A stretch of 64,000 bases of DNA from positions 52,087,122 through 52,151,121 of the forward strand of contig NW_024881282.1 of the NCBI RefSeq assembly GCF_018691265.1, in the 5' to 3' direction. Position 1 is the stretch's first letter, and each line of letters opens with the position of its first letter. Origin of the DNA: Tyto alba (Eukaryota; Chordata; Aves; Strigiformes; Tytonidae). The position numbers and the translations under genes were made by a program. Positions 34,764 to 49,249 of the stretch are shown here, piece after piece. Below the pieces are notes generated by a model. It had not been told where the DNA came from and searched no databases. It was given only the letters and a program-made list of their open reading frames with translations.

Positions 34764-37700
34764 CTTGGATATCTGCATTTTTGAGAAAGACTTTATTAGC
34801 CTATTTTGGGTTCTCATTTTTAATCCTCTTTTAGGCCAGTATTTTGAACAATCTTCCCTTTTTAATGCTAATTCCAATGGAGTGGCATAAATATTTTATC
34901 TTAAATGTATTCCAGCAGAAGCAGAGTGAACATTAACTGTCTATAAGGGTTAACCCATTAGTGAAAAGGATGCCTGATAAATTGAAAGTGTGGCTCGTAG
35001 CCAAGAGAGATCTGTATATTCTGAGGATACATTTTCTGCCTTAGGAGTGGTAAATCATGTTGCCTGTATCAGATGTGATACAGCTTCTGAAAGAAGCAAC
35101 CTCAGAGGCAAATTCATACTTTGCTATTCAGAGAACTATCCACTGACTGTGTACGTGAATTAGGGGCATGTCTTACAAAGTTATCATTGTATCTTGAATC
35201 ATAAATTGCAAGTGGAAAACAAAAAGAAACCATAGATATCTTTAAAACAAGCCAGATTCTATTTTCAAAATACTACGTGTTTCAAAATATTATGTATGCA
35301 GTGAAAATATTATGTGTATTAATGTAAAATTTTTGGCAGTAATTATTAAGTGCTTTTTGTCATATTTTAAACATTTTCAGCCATATTTTCTTCTGTTCTG
35401 AGTACTAAAATCGGTGATGAAGACAGTAGTCAGTTACCTTGATGGAGTTGTTAATCCAAAAACATTCTCACAGTCTCAGTATGGATAAGTAAAGAACTGC
35501 CAATCAAGCTGTCTGAAAGTGAACCTGTCATAGAACAATATATGTTTCAAGAATAATTAAAGAGTGGTTAACCTTCCTGTTTTAGAAGAAAATATATATT
35601 CCACACTTTTTTTCTTTACAAACTCATTTTTCTTTATAATCTCCATAATTCCCTACGTGCAAACTTCACTCTAATTCAACAGCTTTGTATTTCATTTACA
35701 TTGTGTGTAATTTACACAGTGTTTAATTTAATTTACATCATTGTGAATACCTGCACAAGAGCAAGGAACAGAGGTTGCGCGTTGACAAATAGAGGCCATA
35801 CTGAGCCTAGTCAAATTCTTTCCAAAGGAAAAAATATGCAGAGCCGCAGTGCTAATATTGCTTTGATATACAGGAATTTATGACAGGTCATGTTGCTTGC
35901 GTAGTATAGCCACAGAGGGCTACAGGGAAGCTTTTTTTGGGGCGGGGGGGGGCTTCATTTTCTTCTGGAGCATTATACAGAAAGCAAAACACACTCAGTC
36001 ACATTGAATAAAACCTTCACTGAGTCCTGCACTACATGGGGACCCAACACCAGTGCCTCCAGTCCACCAGCGTTGGTCTTAGCATCAGAGCCAAGCATAT
36101 GGAGAAGGGAGGGTTCTGTGAAATAGGACTGGGGAGATTATAGTAGCGTCCCCCAGCTTGCTCTGCCTCCTCCTCCTCCTCCCTTCTCAGCTGATGAGGT
36201 GCCTTTTGCCAGCGCCCAGGCAGCCAGAGGCTATTCACAACCAGAAGGACAGTATTCCCTGGGGGTGGGCGAGGCTGAAGGGGACAGAGGTGCACAGGGG
36301 TGGGGAAGCACTTTGTTAGAGAGGAGGATGGAAGGATGGAGGAGGAGAAAAAGGGGAAGGGCAGAATTAGAACATTATATTCCTGAATATTCCTTAACTC
36401 TTTAGCACTCTACAACAGCCCCTTTTCACTGACTTGTCAAAGTTATTTCCCATAATTATTCAGGCAGTTCTTATCCAGCCACGTGCCTTTGTCTTTCCTG
36501 ATAAAAGACATAAAATTTGTTTTGCATGTGGAATTGCCTCAATTTTCTATATAAAAGAACTTTATATATTCAAGTATTGCAGGACAAGTTCACACATGAA
36601 TATAGCAGGCTCTAAACTCTGCAGTCCTGACATGCAGCCTATTGTTCATTAATACATTTTGAAGAACTTGTAAAGGTCATGTGTGCATACAGTTACAGGA
36701 GATGTATTAATTTATATAGAATTCATATATTTAAATTATATTTGTAGAATAGACCTAATAGGTAGAATGTACTTGTTTTGAAATACGTGAAATACACTGT
36801 CAGTATCCATTTGCTAAATTTTCTAGTGGTGTTTCCTATTGTTCAAGCAATTCAGGAAGAACACATTTGTTTCCGTTTTGCAAAATACAAAATAATTTCC
36901 CAGTGAATGTTCTTTATTTGTTCCAATTTCCTTAAATTTTCTGGCATGGAGAAAAGCATGTTAACAGTTCATGTAGAGCATGCAAGTAAAATTTATTTTC
37001 TCCAGTGTGATTATATACTCTTGGTATTTCAGCAGTCTATGAAGAAACACCCTGTATATTCATGTACTGACTTAGAAAAATTATCATTCTTATTGGCTTC
37101 CAGCTGTTCAATGACATTATATACCTATCCAGAAACAAACCGTAACCACTTTGGGTTCATCAATTGTATTAAAGTTCATCATTCATTAGAACTTTTATAC
37201 AACCTTCTTGTTTTTCTTTCTCAGAGACCAGACAAGATTTGTAAGTTTGGCAAATAGGAACAAAACAACCTGAAAGAAACTGTACTATGGTATGGAAATC
37301 AAACCTCCAGAACTAAAATTCCAGCAACAACAGTTTTCCGAGATGTTTTACATACACACCTTATTTTCTAATTTAATTAATTTTGTTACTTATTTCAATA
37401 GTTAGACCATTTTCTACAGAATTTTGGGGCATCTATGTTTCCTGTGCGATTTATAATAGGACTCCAAAATGACCAGAAGTCCAAGGTGAATCTATCTTCA
37501 TTTCCTCTTGAAAGAGAACGTCCAAACGCACCAAAATGGCTTTCAGCTTTTAAAGGTAGCATTTTGTTTGAACAGAAACTGCAGCTGTAAACTTTTTTTC
37601 AAATATCAAGCCGTTGGCTAAGACAAAATGTTGATGCAGGGGTTTGTAAACAGTTTCCCTGTTTTGCCTGCCAAGTGCATTTTTGCAATGTGAGATTTTT

Positions 37701-39960
37701 CCTTCAGGTCTGCTCTCAGTCCAGCAGAGACCTCCTGGGCTGTAAGAAATCCCACAAAACCTCCTCTGGACCCTAGAAGAAGTCTTTCCTTTAGTAACCT
37801 CTAGGGCCTGGATCCCCTAGGGACCTTCCTAAGCCTGCAAAGTTTTGGCAGGACTGCAAGCTCTGTCCTCGCTGGCTCCCCCACGTCCCCCGTACCCATG
37901 CACCCATGCTGGCTCCCCTCCTGTGAGTACTTCGTTGCCTTTAGGAAAAGGGAAACTCTTCTCCCTGCAAGGGGAGCAGCACACACCGAAACCAGTGCAC
38001 TGCTGGAAGGCTCTGGGGAGCAGAAGCCTTCCTTGCCGCCCAGCCACACCATGTTAAAAGGAGATGCCATTGCTGCGAGCAAAGTAAAACAAGCGCCATC
38101 TGTCATATCCTGCATTAAACCCAGTAGTATGTTCATGACACGAAAACAATCAGAATTACACATAGACTAAACAGGCAATTACTTTTTGCCAGCTACCTGA
38201 ATTCACAACTGGTATAAACTACCACAAAGAAAATACGATGCATGTAGCAAAGAAAAAGATGGAGTAAGATATACTCTCTGAACCTTTACCATACTGAACT
38301 TGCTTTATCACAATAAACTGTTTACTTTTTTCCTTTTATGCAGTTACAGGTCCTGTGTGAATCAGCAATTGCAACCAGTGCTTTCACAGCAGCACCTTAA
38401 AGATTCATTGTTTCAGTCAGGCTAAAGCAAATCCAAGAACCTCAGCTTGGCAAAGCCTCCAAAAAATTATAGTAAACTTGTGTGCTCTGTTTTTAAACAT
38501 GGGCAGCAATGTCCTTTGGAAACCTTCTATATTTAAATGCAGACAGTGTTTACTTGCTCACTGACCACATATGCTCCATAAATGTCTGGGTACAGTAACT
38601 GGTATGAGGGAGTTGGACTGAGATACTCGTATTTGAAAATCGATGTCCAAATATCACTGGCAGAGCTCTGCTGGGGAGAGGCAGTAGAAATGGAGTAATT
38701 CCTTTACGCACAGTGCATGCTTTTCTGCAGGTTTTGATCCCATGTGAAACAAACCTATGTTACAAATCACTGGCATATGGATGGTCCTGGTGCTAGCTGC
38801 TGCTGCAAGGGACAGTCGCTCCCCTCACAGACCTGAGCTAGGTTTGGCATCCTCAGCACTTGCCCAGTTCAGTGGGGGCTTGACACATCCAGCAATCGCA
38901 GGGAAGTGTTTGACCTCCTACAGTAGCAGCATTACTGTTATCTCCCTCTGTTAACAATAACTTCCACCGATTCCCTCTTTTTTTTTCCCTCAGGAGCATG
39001 AGGGAGCTCTAGATCTTCTCTTTTCAGACCCTGAATAACCATCTCAGCATCTCGTTGGGCTGGGAGAAACAGGAGATGACAGGTAAGCAGAGCAGGATCC
39101 TTTGCTTGGTGGTTGCTTCTCGCTGCCCCTGCAAATTTCGTTTTTGAAAGGTAAAAGCATGGCAGCGGCATGGCTTATGTGAGTGTTTACATGAGCACAA
39201 ACAAAAGTCTGAGATACCTGTATTTGTGCCATAGCAAGCACCCTGGTAGTATTATCTGCAATACTACTCAACATAATTTGAGTTAGAAGACTGCCGTGCT
39301 AGTAAACGGCATGCACTACCTATATGCCTTGCGAGGTGTCTTGGAAGATGTTGCAGACCTTGTCAGGACAGTTTTAGCTAATAGTTGGTTGTGAAAGCAA
39401 TGACCCTGCCAGCGGCGGGCTGTGGAAGCCCCGGGAGATGGGTCAGGAGTGGCAGCGCCGTGCCCCAGCCTGGACCCCTGCCTGCTGGGACCGGCCCACT
39501 CGAGGCATGGCCCTTTGGGCAGAGGGTAAGAAGGGAGCCAGTGGTGGGTGAAGGGCTAGCAGAGATGCTCCCCTAGATGATCCCCTCCCTCAGAAGCCTT
39601 GTACGGTGAAGTGTAACACTGGGTTTCTTCCAGAGGCCTCAGAGGCTGTTGTTTTGGTAAATCTGAACTGGAGTATTTTCCCCCAAAAAGCATCCGGTGT
39701 AAATATCCATTACAGGCCACTGGAGTAGATTGAAGCATTGCACTTGAATTGCTTATAATAGCTAATCTGTTGATCTACACAAAGGATTAGCTGCGATTTC
39801 TGAGCTCATTCTATTATTTAATGAGGCACTTTATTGCATTATAAAACTGCAGACCCCCTTGTTTGTGCCATTTCAACTTCTTTACTTTGTTGTTCAGACA
39901 TTGCCATCACACTGTTTTGGTGTCTGTAATCTGTTCTATGGGTCACTAATGGGCATCAAA

Positions 39961-40059
39961 CTTTTTTTTTGGTTTTGTTTTTGTTTTGGTTTTTTTTGTT
40001 TGCTTTTTTGTTTTGTTTTTTTTTTGTTTGTTTGTTTTGGTTTGGTTTGGTTTTTTTCT
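39961..40059. repeat. T/G-only low-complexity tract
   Basis: About 100 bp of nearly pure T with single or paired G (TTTTGTTTTTG, GGTTTGGTTTGG). Similar tracts recur at 49250-49293 and 57449-57566, and in A/C orientation at 52722-52800 and 53461-53568. The long hydrophobic and Lys-rich open frames across it are artefacts. Confidence 0.9.
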
Positions 40060-43000
40060 GAGTCAATTTTTGTTGTTACAAAAGCTTTGAGAGAGTTTCT
40101 GGTATTTTTGTACAGGAACCTTGTAGGAGAGAAAGCAATGAATAGATGGAAAATAAAAAGCTCTTCCCCAAGTGGCATAATATCATGCTACACTCAAGTT
40201 GCATCACATTGAAAATTACTAGCTAGGGAGTTTTATTAAAATATTATTTGATATCAATCTGCTTATTATATTATATGAGAGAAGGTTCAAAGCGATGTGT
40301 TTGCATTGGCTGCCATAGAGATGCCATTTTCCCTGACAGGAGTATGTTACTTGATTATCATTATCCTGCATTTCTTCATTTTCTAGACTAACCCTTATTA
40401 AGGTTTCCAGCACCGAAGGCTCTGTTCAGCAGCAGGCTGGGTAGCCTGCTCCTGCTCTTTCTCCAAGGAAACTGAGATCACCCGGCTCCTTCCAGGACTC
40501 GGTTCCCCGTTGAGAAATGATCAAGTAGTTCCCCGACAGTTCAGGGTTCTCAAAAACACACTGCTATTTTAATGTTGGTGGTATTTTTTCCCCTAAACAT
40601 TTTGACTGTGTCATAGTAACAGCTACTTTTAGCTCTAAATTTGTTTTCCCATCCTTCATTTCAAAAAAAATGACAGTTTCAATTTATTCCCTTTAAATGT
40701 AAAATTCACTATTTTTAACTTTTAGTAACTCTAAACAGTTCTACCATTAGCTTGTGAACTGCTTTGGATTTCCTATGCAAATATAAATTACTATATTGAT
40801 TGCTAAAAAAATATGTTTGCAATAACAATTGATCATGTTAATTATGAAGAGGCACCTAAATGTTTGAGACAAAAGCAAATGTACTGTAAGTACAATATGT
40901 ATTGTAAGCTTTTTAGGAGGGGGATGACAACAAGAGAGGAAGCAGCAAAATTAGCATTCCCAGTACATATTTAAGAATCAAGAAGTAAGCTAAAAATAAT
41001 CATATGACAGATGGGTAACAGGGGAAATCAATGGTCCTTTTTTTTCTGTCCAGTTAACTTTAATAAGCTTGCATGGGTGCAAACCTGATTGAATAATCAA
41101 ATGTACAAATTCTTAAAAGCTGAACATTTTATTGTCCAAGCCAAGGCTAAAGAAAAGGACATGTAAGATCCTTAAATGTAACCCTTAGCAAATGTATCAC
41201 AATTAATTGTTACTACTCTTACTATTACTACTATATTTGAAGAGTGCTAGAAGTAAAATGTAGTGAGTTCAAAAATAGGTATTTTCCAAGTGCAGTTAGA
41301 TGATTACTTACTTTAGTCAAACAAAAAAGAGACTTAAATCTGCTGTGGAAATCCAACATTGTTTTTTGGAGTGGTCTGATCAGCAAGAAAATTAAGAGTC
41401 AACCAAACTTAAGGAAAATAGCGCATGGAAGTCTCTTGCCTATATAAGCAAAACACAGGATCTTCATGTTTTTTGTTAAAAAATAAACTCCTCTAATCCT
41501 GATTACCAAATGATTCTTATAAATCTTTATACAACTTGCATATATTTATAAAGGAACAGGACAATGTGCATATATAAAATGGTACAATTAATTAATTTTA
41601 TAAAGGAAATCAGTATTTTTGTGACCTTTTTTTGCACTTTCTAAGCCTGAAAAGGCCCAGCAGTACTACCTAGTGATATGGAGAGTTTACAATAAAGTTG
41701 AAACATGCTGCTAGTTTTAGCTCTGAAGTGGTACTGCTTTATGCAGGATGGTTAAGGCAAGGTATATAAGGCAAGGTACTAGTTTCTAGTGAGAGAACAA
41801 AAAGATTTATAAATGGATTGTGCTTATCAAGAAACTACACCTTACCATGGTCCAAAGGAGAAGCATACATAATAGTCACAGATACGGATATTTCGTATCA
41901 GTTTATAGTCTACCACACTTTCCCCTTTTTGTTTTAAAGTTAGAGTATAAATCTCTAAATGTCACTGTGAGTATTGCTTTACACAGAACCTGCTGGGTGT
42001 CCTGATTCAGGAAAACTTTTCACTCCCTTGGTGGAACTAACGGTATCATTAAAGTTAGAGTTTGTCATACATCCTCTTCTGGATCTGTTAGCATTGGATA
42101 ATAGTAGTAATTAATACTAAATAGTATGTCTTCTTTGTAGAAGACTCATGATAAAATACTTATTATACTTCTCTAATCTTAATGTTCTTTGACTGTTTTA
42201 AACAATTTATGTAACAGTCTTTGCTGCTGTAAAGTATAATTGCAGGTCTTCTTCCTTGTCTGGTGCAAGGGTTACAAACACATTCTGTAAGATCATTACA
42301 TTACCTCAAGCACCTTAACAAAAGCTTCTCTGATCAGCTCCATGTTCTGTATATTGTAGGAGATGCAGACAATAGTATAATTCACATAAATTTGCATTAA
42401 TGATACTAAGTTTCCTTAAAAGACTAAATTTAATCTACATTTCAAAAAATGAAAAAGTGTGAGCAAAATTTTTCTGATAGACACCCTAGCTGAGCATCAG
42501 CTTTCTGGCTGTTTGTTAAAGTGGGTAGAAAATAAAAACATTTTCTTTAAGATTTGAGGTAAAAGTTGAAAATTGTAAATGCATCTGGGCAGCTGAGGTC
42601 CCATTCTTGAAAGGTACTTGGAGCACATCTACATTGCCGCGTGCTTTCATGTTCCTACTTACCTGCTGCTGCTGGCACAACATCAAGTCTTTCACAGCCC
42701 TAGTGCAGAGCCTGCTCGTAGCTTTTTGAGGGCTATTCCTCCCTCACGCTATAGTTACAAAGATTTGATGTTAGGGATGCTGGGCCGCGTAGTGTCTCAA
42801 AACTTGCATCCATTTTAGGAAACGTTTCTTAGATTATTGTGTAAAACTGAGTCCATCTGTTCTGTCCCTGTAAAGTGTCAGTGGCTCTGACTCAGCTCGA
42901 GCCTTACTTGAGGCACTCCTGACGCTGCACACTGGTTGTTTTCCCTCCTTTCATCTCACTGCTGTTCATTCCAGCTGCCCTCTCTGCTTGCCAAGAGCTC

Positions 43001-44344
43001 GTAGAACAGGCAGATGTTCTGTGAGGTGCCGGATCCTCCACAGCGTAGCTCTTCAGGTATAAGGCGTATTCAGGAGGGGTAGGATCATATCAGTGTTCAG
43101 ACCTGAGATGACAAGCAGTGGCTCCAGATCTTCCATCCCAGGAGGCGCATAGATTTCATAAGCTTGCACTAAGCTCTCCAGGAATGGGACACTTATGCCC
43201 TGCAGTGGAAACAGTTGCCCCGTAGAGCTGGGCAAATTGCTCCAAATTCATGACTGGTTCAGTACTGGCAAGTCATTATTTCTGGGCTAGCAAGAATGCG
43301 TGAGACAATCAATCGTGTGGCTTATGTGTGGATAATGGGTATAACTAATTTGCCTGAAATAGCAGCTGGCTTTCCGATAATGGGCTTCCCAAAGTGTATG
43401 GAGTGCCATTAATAGTATTCATGGCTGCAGGTCATTTGCCAGAAAAATAAGTAAATACATTTATCAGAATTCAGTGCAGACAAGCATCAAAGTGAGGTAT
43501 GCAAGGAAAGCGCATGAGGAAAGCATATCCACATTGGGAATTTCATGGGCCAAATTGAGTTTGTTTTGCATGGGCTGTTCTCTCGTACTATGCCTTCTGG
43601 AGACACCAGAGCGAACCCTGACAGGCTGCTGAACGAGGAGCCCAGGAGAGCCGAAAGCACAACTGGCACCCTCTAAACACTTGTGCCCCCACCCAGGCAG
43701 CATGCTGAGAACAGGCAGAATCATCACGCCAGGAAAAATAGCTTTGTGAAGTTTACCACTCAGGTTATCTGTAATCCTTATCTTTTTAAGGAGAGATTGT
43801 CATTTACATGTCTGGTCTCTTATTTTCCCTGTCGCTCCATGGAATCTGCCTTCGATCATGGAAGACCAAGGGAGAAAGAGAAAATACATGACCTGTCCCC
43901 AAAACTGAAGCAAAATTCCATTTTACTAAATGCAGTATCCTTGATGATAACAATCTCATTGGTCACAATGAAATCAGAAATCATTCCCTGTGATGCCTGC
44001 ATCAATAAACACAATGAACAGCAGTTACCAGGGTCTGGATTTGATTTATCCAGGTCTTCAGTCTTTTCCCTAAGCCGTACTTACCCTGGGATGCCTCACA
44101 GCCCATTCTTTTCTGCAGGCTGATCTTGAGCTTTTAACTTCCTGGGTTGCTCCCAAAGCTGCATTCCTTTTCTCCTGCAGGCTTTATCTCCTCCCTGTAG
44201 AACTGAGCTTGACTGTGTTGAGAACCGTGCCCTAAAAAAAAAAAAAAAGCCTTTCCTATGCTGACCACAGAAATTAAGTAGAATTCTGGAGCCTTCCTCC
44301 AGGCAGGCAGCAGAGCACTGAGTGATAGGTATCACGCAGTTTGG

Positions 44345-45230
44345 TGCACCTGAGTGGGACCGTGCAGAGGGTTGTGATCAGCAGCATCAAGTCCAGCTGG
44401 AGGCCAGTCACTAGTGGTGCACCTCAGGGGTTGATACTGAGACCAAAGCTGTTGAACATCTTTAATGACCTGGATGATGGGACAGAGTGCAGCCTCATCA
44501 CGTTTTCTGGTGACACAAAAGTGGGAGACGTGGATACACCAGATGGTCGTGCTCCATTCAGAGGGACCTCAACAGGCTGGAGAAGAGGGCAAACAGGAAT
44601 CTCATGAAGTTCAGCAAAGGGAAATAGAAAGTCCTGCATTTGGGGAGGAGTAATCTCATGTACTGGTACATGCTGGGGGCTGACCAGCTTGAAAACAGCT
44701 TGGTAGAAAAGTGCCTGGGGGTCCTGGTGGACACCAAGGTGCCCATGAGGCAGCAATGTGCCCTTGTGCCAAAAGCAGCCAGCAGCCTCCTGGGCTGCAT
44801 CAGGCAGAGCGTTGCCAGCAGGTCGAGGGAGGTGATCCTTCCCCTCTGCTCAGCCCTGGTGAGACACACCTGGAGTGCTGGGGCCAGTCCCGGGCTCCCC
44901 AGCGCAAGAGAGACATGGACTTACTGGAGCAGGTGCAGCAAAGGGACATGAAGATGGTTGTGGGCTTGGAGCACCTGACACATGGAGGGTGAGAGCTGGG
45001 GCTGTTCAGCCTGGAGAGGAGAAAGCTCTGAGGGGGGAATCTCATCCGTGTGTATAAATACATGTCTGGGGCAAGTAAAGAGGATGGAGCCAAACTCTTC
45101 TCAGTGGTATCCAGTCAAAGGCCAAGAGGCAATGGGCACACACTGAAATACAGAGAATTCGGTTTAAGCGTAAGAATAATCTTTTTTACTGTGAGAGTGG
45201 TGGAACACTGCCAGAGATCAGAATGCCTGC
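44345..45230 (+). mobile_element. CR1 LINE fragment with end of reverse transcriptase and 3' region
   Basis: The longest CR1 piece here. In one frame (44341-44607) it still reads SSWRPVTSGAPQG, LLNIFNDLDDGTEC and ITFSGDTKVGD, the CR1 reverse transcriptase around the catalytic FADD box. That box is decayed to FSGD, so the enzyme would be dead. It continues with the standard CR1 order: CCTGCATTTGGGGAGGA, GCTGGGGGCTGACC, CCTGGGGGTCCTGGTGGACA, CAGCAATGTGCCCTTGTG, GCCAGCAGGTCGAGGGAGG, TTCAGCCTGGAGAGGAG and GGCAATGGGCACACACTGAAA. The 3' terminus seems lost after about 45230. Stops and frame changes break the reading frame repeatedly. Confidence 0.92.
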
Positions 45231-48200
45231 AGTTTGTGAGGGTCATTCATGGAGTTTTTGTACTGTCAGTAATTTGGGCACATTGGCAATGTAGATGCAT
45301 TGGTTAGGGGCTTAAGTGACATCAAAATTCATTAGGTACTTTCAGACACTTTTGAATGTTTTCCTTTATATCTGTTTTAGCTTCTTACTCATTGAGACAT
45401 CTTTTGCAAAGATTAGAGTTTTAAGTAATTCCAGTTTTTAAAGTCCTTTTCTAGTTATTGCTCTAATTTTATTTATACTTTAATATCAGCACAAAAAGGC
45501 AGCAATAAGTCAGACTATTTAATATTTGTGTAATTTGCTTTTTCATTACATTGGTCACTGTGTAGCCCTTTGTAACTGATTTACAAAACTCATTGTTGTG
45601 CAATCAAAACAGTTGTAAGCACTAATTAGCAAATTTTATTTTAGCAGCGCACAAAAAATCATAATTTCGAACTTGGGTACCTATATCAGTCCAGAGGCTA
45701 AAGCCTCAGCATACTGGGAAATGGTGTCCCTTTGTTTTGGGAGGGGTTACAGAAGCAAGGAAATGCAAGCAGGTAGCCCTGGGAAGTCTACTGTCTGGTG
45801 GGGTCTGTATGTCTGTTTGGCACAAGGATGATGATGTGACCGAGAGTTTCCAGATCATCTTCAGCTAATTGTTTGGTGTAGATCAAGGATCTGACATATA
45901 ACCTTAAAAATGTCTTCTAAAGGAAAATAGAGACAATCTTCCTGCCTCCTCAAAACATTAGACATCTAAATCCAAAGGCACACAAACATATAACATGGAC
46001 AACAGGTAGAATGCACAACCCTCAAACACAGCCTATAAAACTCCCACCTTCCCTTTTGTTATTTGGAAGGCTGTATCTACCAAAGTGCTTATTTTTAATT
46101 ACTTAGGTGCCCAAATTTCTGATACTGAGCACACACAGAATTGCTGCCAACTTGTCTAAACTAATTGTGCTTGTGTTTTATCTGATTCCTAACTCTGTTT
46201 GAGACTGACAGACCAGGTAACCTGAGTCTTAACTTCCTGAAGGGCCCATTTCCCCAGGCGGGCTCAGACCTCCTCCTCTCCTGTTGAAATCCGCCAGGGT
46301 GCCAACGTGAGAGATTCACGGGGCCACAAACAGAGCAAGCAAAAGGGACCACATCTTCTGCACTGTCCTAAGGTCGATATTCCCTGGTAAGGCTGACAAT
46401 AAACGGCTACTGCTCTGTGGCAGGATGCCCTACTATTTTTTCTTAATATTTGTTAATAAAAGTGCTAAAATGCATCTAAAAAAAAATCAATTGTTGGTAT
46501 ACTCCTTATGTCTCGTCTATGAACTTCTTGATCTGATGTTCAGCAATGCGACAAATAGCTTTCAAGATAAGGCACATTTTTAATAAAAGGAAAAGAAAGA
46601 AAGAGAAAATAAAAGAGTAGTGTGCAGGGAAGATAACGCTGCATAGAGTACACCGCTGGTCTGCCCAGTGCTCAGTTCTAGCAAGACTGATATCACTTTT
46701 TTAATGAAATCAGACCACATTTTAATGGTATTTTTTTTTATTTTTATTTGCAGGATATAGTCTCCTTGCCACTTTCGAAAGCTCTTTTCAATCATAAACG
46801 TGTGTGCAAGCATGGATAGTGAGTGTCAGTCACTGAGTGAAAAAAGCGAAGTTTAAAGACCTAAAAGCTGAGGCATCTCTTGTAACATAGAGGTAATTGT
46901 TGGTGCAAATCTGCAGTTACATTCCAGTCCACTGGAACTGAACTCTCAGCACCACCATCTGCATATTTCTCCTACCTGGCTTTTAGGAAATCAATAAGAA
47001 CAATAAATTAAAAAAAAAATTCTCTTTAGAACACTCACACAACAAAACCTTTCGTTGGGAATATTATACTTCTCTTGCTTTGGATTAATTCAAGGGTGTT
47101 GCACATGCTTCAGATGACCTCCATGCTGCAGCGTCAAGTAAGAAGAAGGGGTACTTCCTTGAAAATCAAGATTCAATTCTTTAAAATTCTCTGGGGGAAA
47201 AAGCTGTAGGCAGAAAAGAACCGGCAGGAAGTTTATGTGCTGCCAGTGTGATACATTCACCATAAAATGCACATCTAAGTCAGGTGACTGCTTTCTTGCC
47301 TTGTGTTGGGGTACGCAGAAGCAGTTGTTGAGTGTAAAACAGCTCATGTGAGTAAGAGAATGCAATTAAATTAACTGGAGCCAGGCACCCGTGCAAGCTT
47401 TTCCTGTAGCACAGAAATGGGGAATTAGAGTGTCACTGCCTAAAAGGATTTATTTGTAAAGTCTTGCATAATACAGAGAGAAACATACATATTCCACTCA
47501 ATGATGCGAATATTGTCAGCTATTTAATATGTAGTATACTTATTCCTGAGAAGCCAGTGGTATTTAGGAAAAATAGGACTTATCCCTAATTTTGAAGCAC
47601 ATTTCTGGAGCAAATCCAAACCATCAGCTGGGATTTTATGACTCCAGCAGGACCCTGAAAAATCCCACGTTCAGTCCTAAGGAATTTTTACTCACATTCA
47701 AAATGATGCCACTATAAGAAAAAAAATAGCTAGAAGATGGCTTATTGTGTACTGAAGAGTAGGGCAATTTACTACTTTATTCCTCTGACCTGCAATTTTG
47801 CAGAACTCCAGTGCTGGCAAAAAAATCAGCTGGAGGATCAGAACTACAATGTTGAGGCTCAATGTTTGTATTTTTTTTTCATTCATAATGGAAAGCCTAG
47901 GAGTAAAAGCTGGACATCAGAGGTAGTAGGTAAGATTTAGGTCATGGATGACAGGCAATCATCTGAAGTTTTACTTCATTCCACAGCACTTGAGAGCCCA
48001 GGTTTCTTTTAAGAAATGGCAAAGGTTAGGAGAGTAAGTGCCAAAATATTTTTTTTAAAAGTAGCTATATGGCTTCTAAACCACTTTATTGCCTTGAAAT
48101 CTGTTTCCTGGCTATGTGTTCTCCAGCAACTCTTCGGATGGTTTTCAGCACCTGCTCCTTGGGTGGGTGCCTGCTGGGCTGAGCAGCCCCAGAGTCTTGT

Positions 48201-48689
48201 CCCTCCCCAGTTTCCCCCAAACCTGCCTCAGGCAGTGCAGTTGCTCTGCCTGCACACCCCAAAGGCATCTTCTGCAAGCTTTGCCCTGAGAGCAAAGAAT
48301 CTGGCTGGATATCTTTATTTTATAATGCTTAGAAATTCACATACATACTCGCATTTTTCTTTAGAAACAGCAAAGAACCGCTCTTTACCCCCAACATTAT
48401 TTAAGTAAAGGGACTATGAAAGCAAGAAGAATATTAGCATAAACATATCTCTTATTTGAGGAAAGGACATGAACCTGTGGTTTAAAGATGCAGAAAATCC
48501 AAATTTAGTGACCCCAATAATAATGAAACAAAAATATCAGTGTTGACATGATTCAAACCTGACATAAACCCAGACTGACACTTCTGACTTGGTAAAATGT
48601 TTTTGGTGTGTTACCATCGTGCCGTTGGATTTTGTTCTAGATCATGTATCACCTGTCCTCTTGCAGGCAGCAAGAGATTTGCCGGCAAA

Positions 48690-48940
48690 AGCGACTCTTT
48701 ATGATATACTATTAATTCAGCAGAAATCCGGGAGATGCCTGCTCCTCGTTTGGATCCCACCAGTACTGCTCAGGGATCCTGCCACGCGCCGCTGCAGCAT
48801 CACTGATGGCGGGACCACGGCCCACGTGCAATCGAGGAAAATGCAGAAGCTGCAGCTCTCACCGGCGGGATTTTAATCAAGGGGTGTTCATCAGTATCAA
48901 GGCACGCATTCTGCCCGACGCACTGGCACGAGTCAATGCA
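48690..48940. promoter_or_regulatory. CpG-rich block upstream of GRIP1
   Basis: About 250 bp with many CpGs (GCCGGC, CCACGCGCCGC, GGCGGGACCACGG, CACCGGCGGG, GCCCGACGCAC) in AT-rich surroundings. It contains a CACGTG E-box. It may be an upstream enhancer, an alternative GRIP1 first exon or a decayed insertion; sequence alone does not decide. Confidence 0.3.
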
Positions 48941-49249
48941 GAAAAATGCCATGTCAGGAAACTGTTGTTACGTTTACAGCTGAAATTAAAACCAGGAAAC
49001 CCTTCAAATCTTCATCTGAGTGAAGGATTCATGTGTAGTTGTTTGACCATGTAAAATTACACAATTTCTATAAATATGAGGAAATGACAGGCAATACAAA
49101 AATAATCACCACGTAACTGCTAGGCAAGACGAAGCTCATATAGCAGTCCACCCCCAGAAATGCCTTGGAACAAAAAAAGCTTAACTTACATTACGATGAT
49201 TATTCTAAAATAACATTCAAACCTGCCACTTTGAATTTTTATAGTTTGG

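Larger units (their letters stand above)
34076..44344. other. Intergenic region, centre right
   Basis: No supportable gene. It contains an AT repeat (34498-34521), T20 (34744-34763), a G run after GGGGC (35939-35951), GC-richer patches at 36020-36360, 37660-38120 and 39400-39590, and a long T/G tract (39961-40059). The GC-richer patches carry open frames on several frames at once, which reflects low stop density and not coding. No splice-bounded conserved exon was recognised. Confidence 0.65.

Noticed and set aside
39859..40212. Phe/Val/Cys-rich frame that looks like a membrane protein
   Set aside because: It is a translation of the T/G-only tract at 39961-40059; the same applies to 57385-57646 and 53390-53659.
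43683..44123. 146-codon plus-strand frame
   Set aside because: Sequence without a recognisable motif, next to CR1 DNA; no splice or codon-use support.
44341..45307. Several 60-110 codon frames on both strands
   Set aside because: They are fragments and shadows of the CR1 element.
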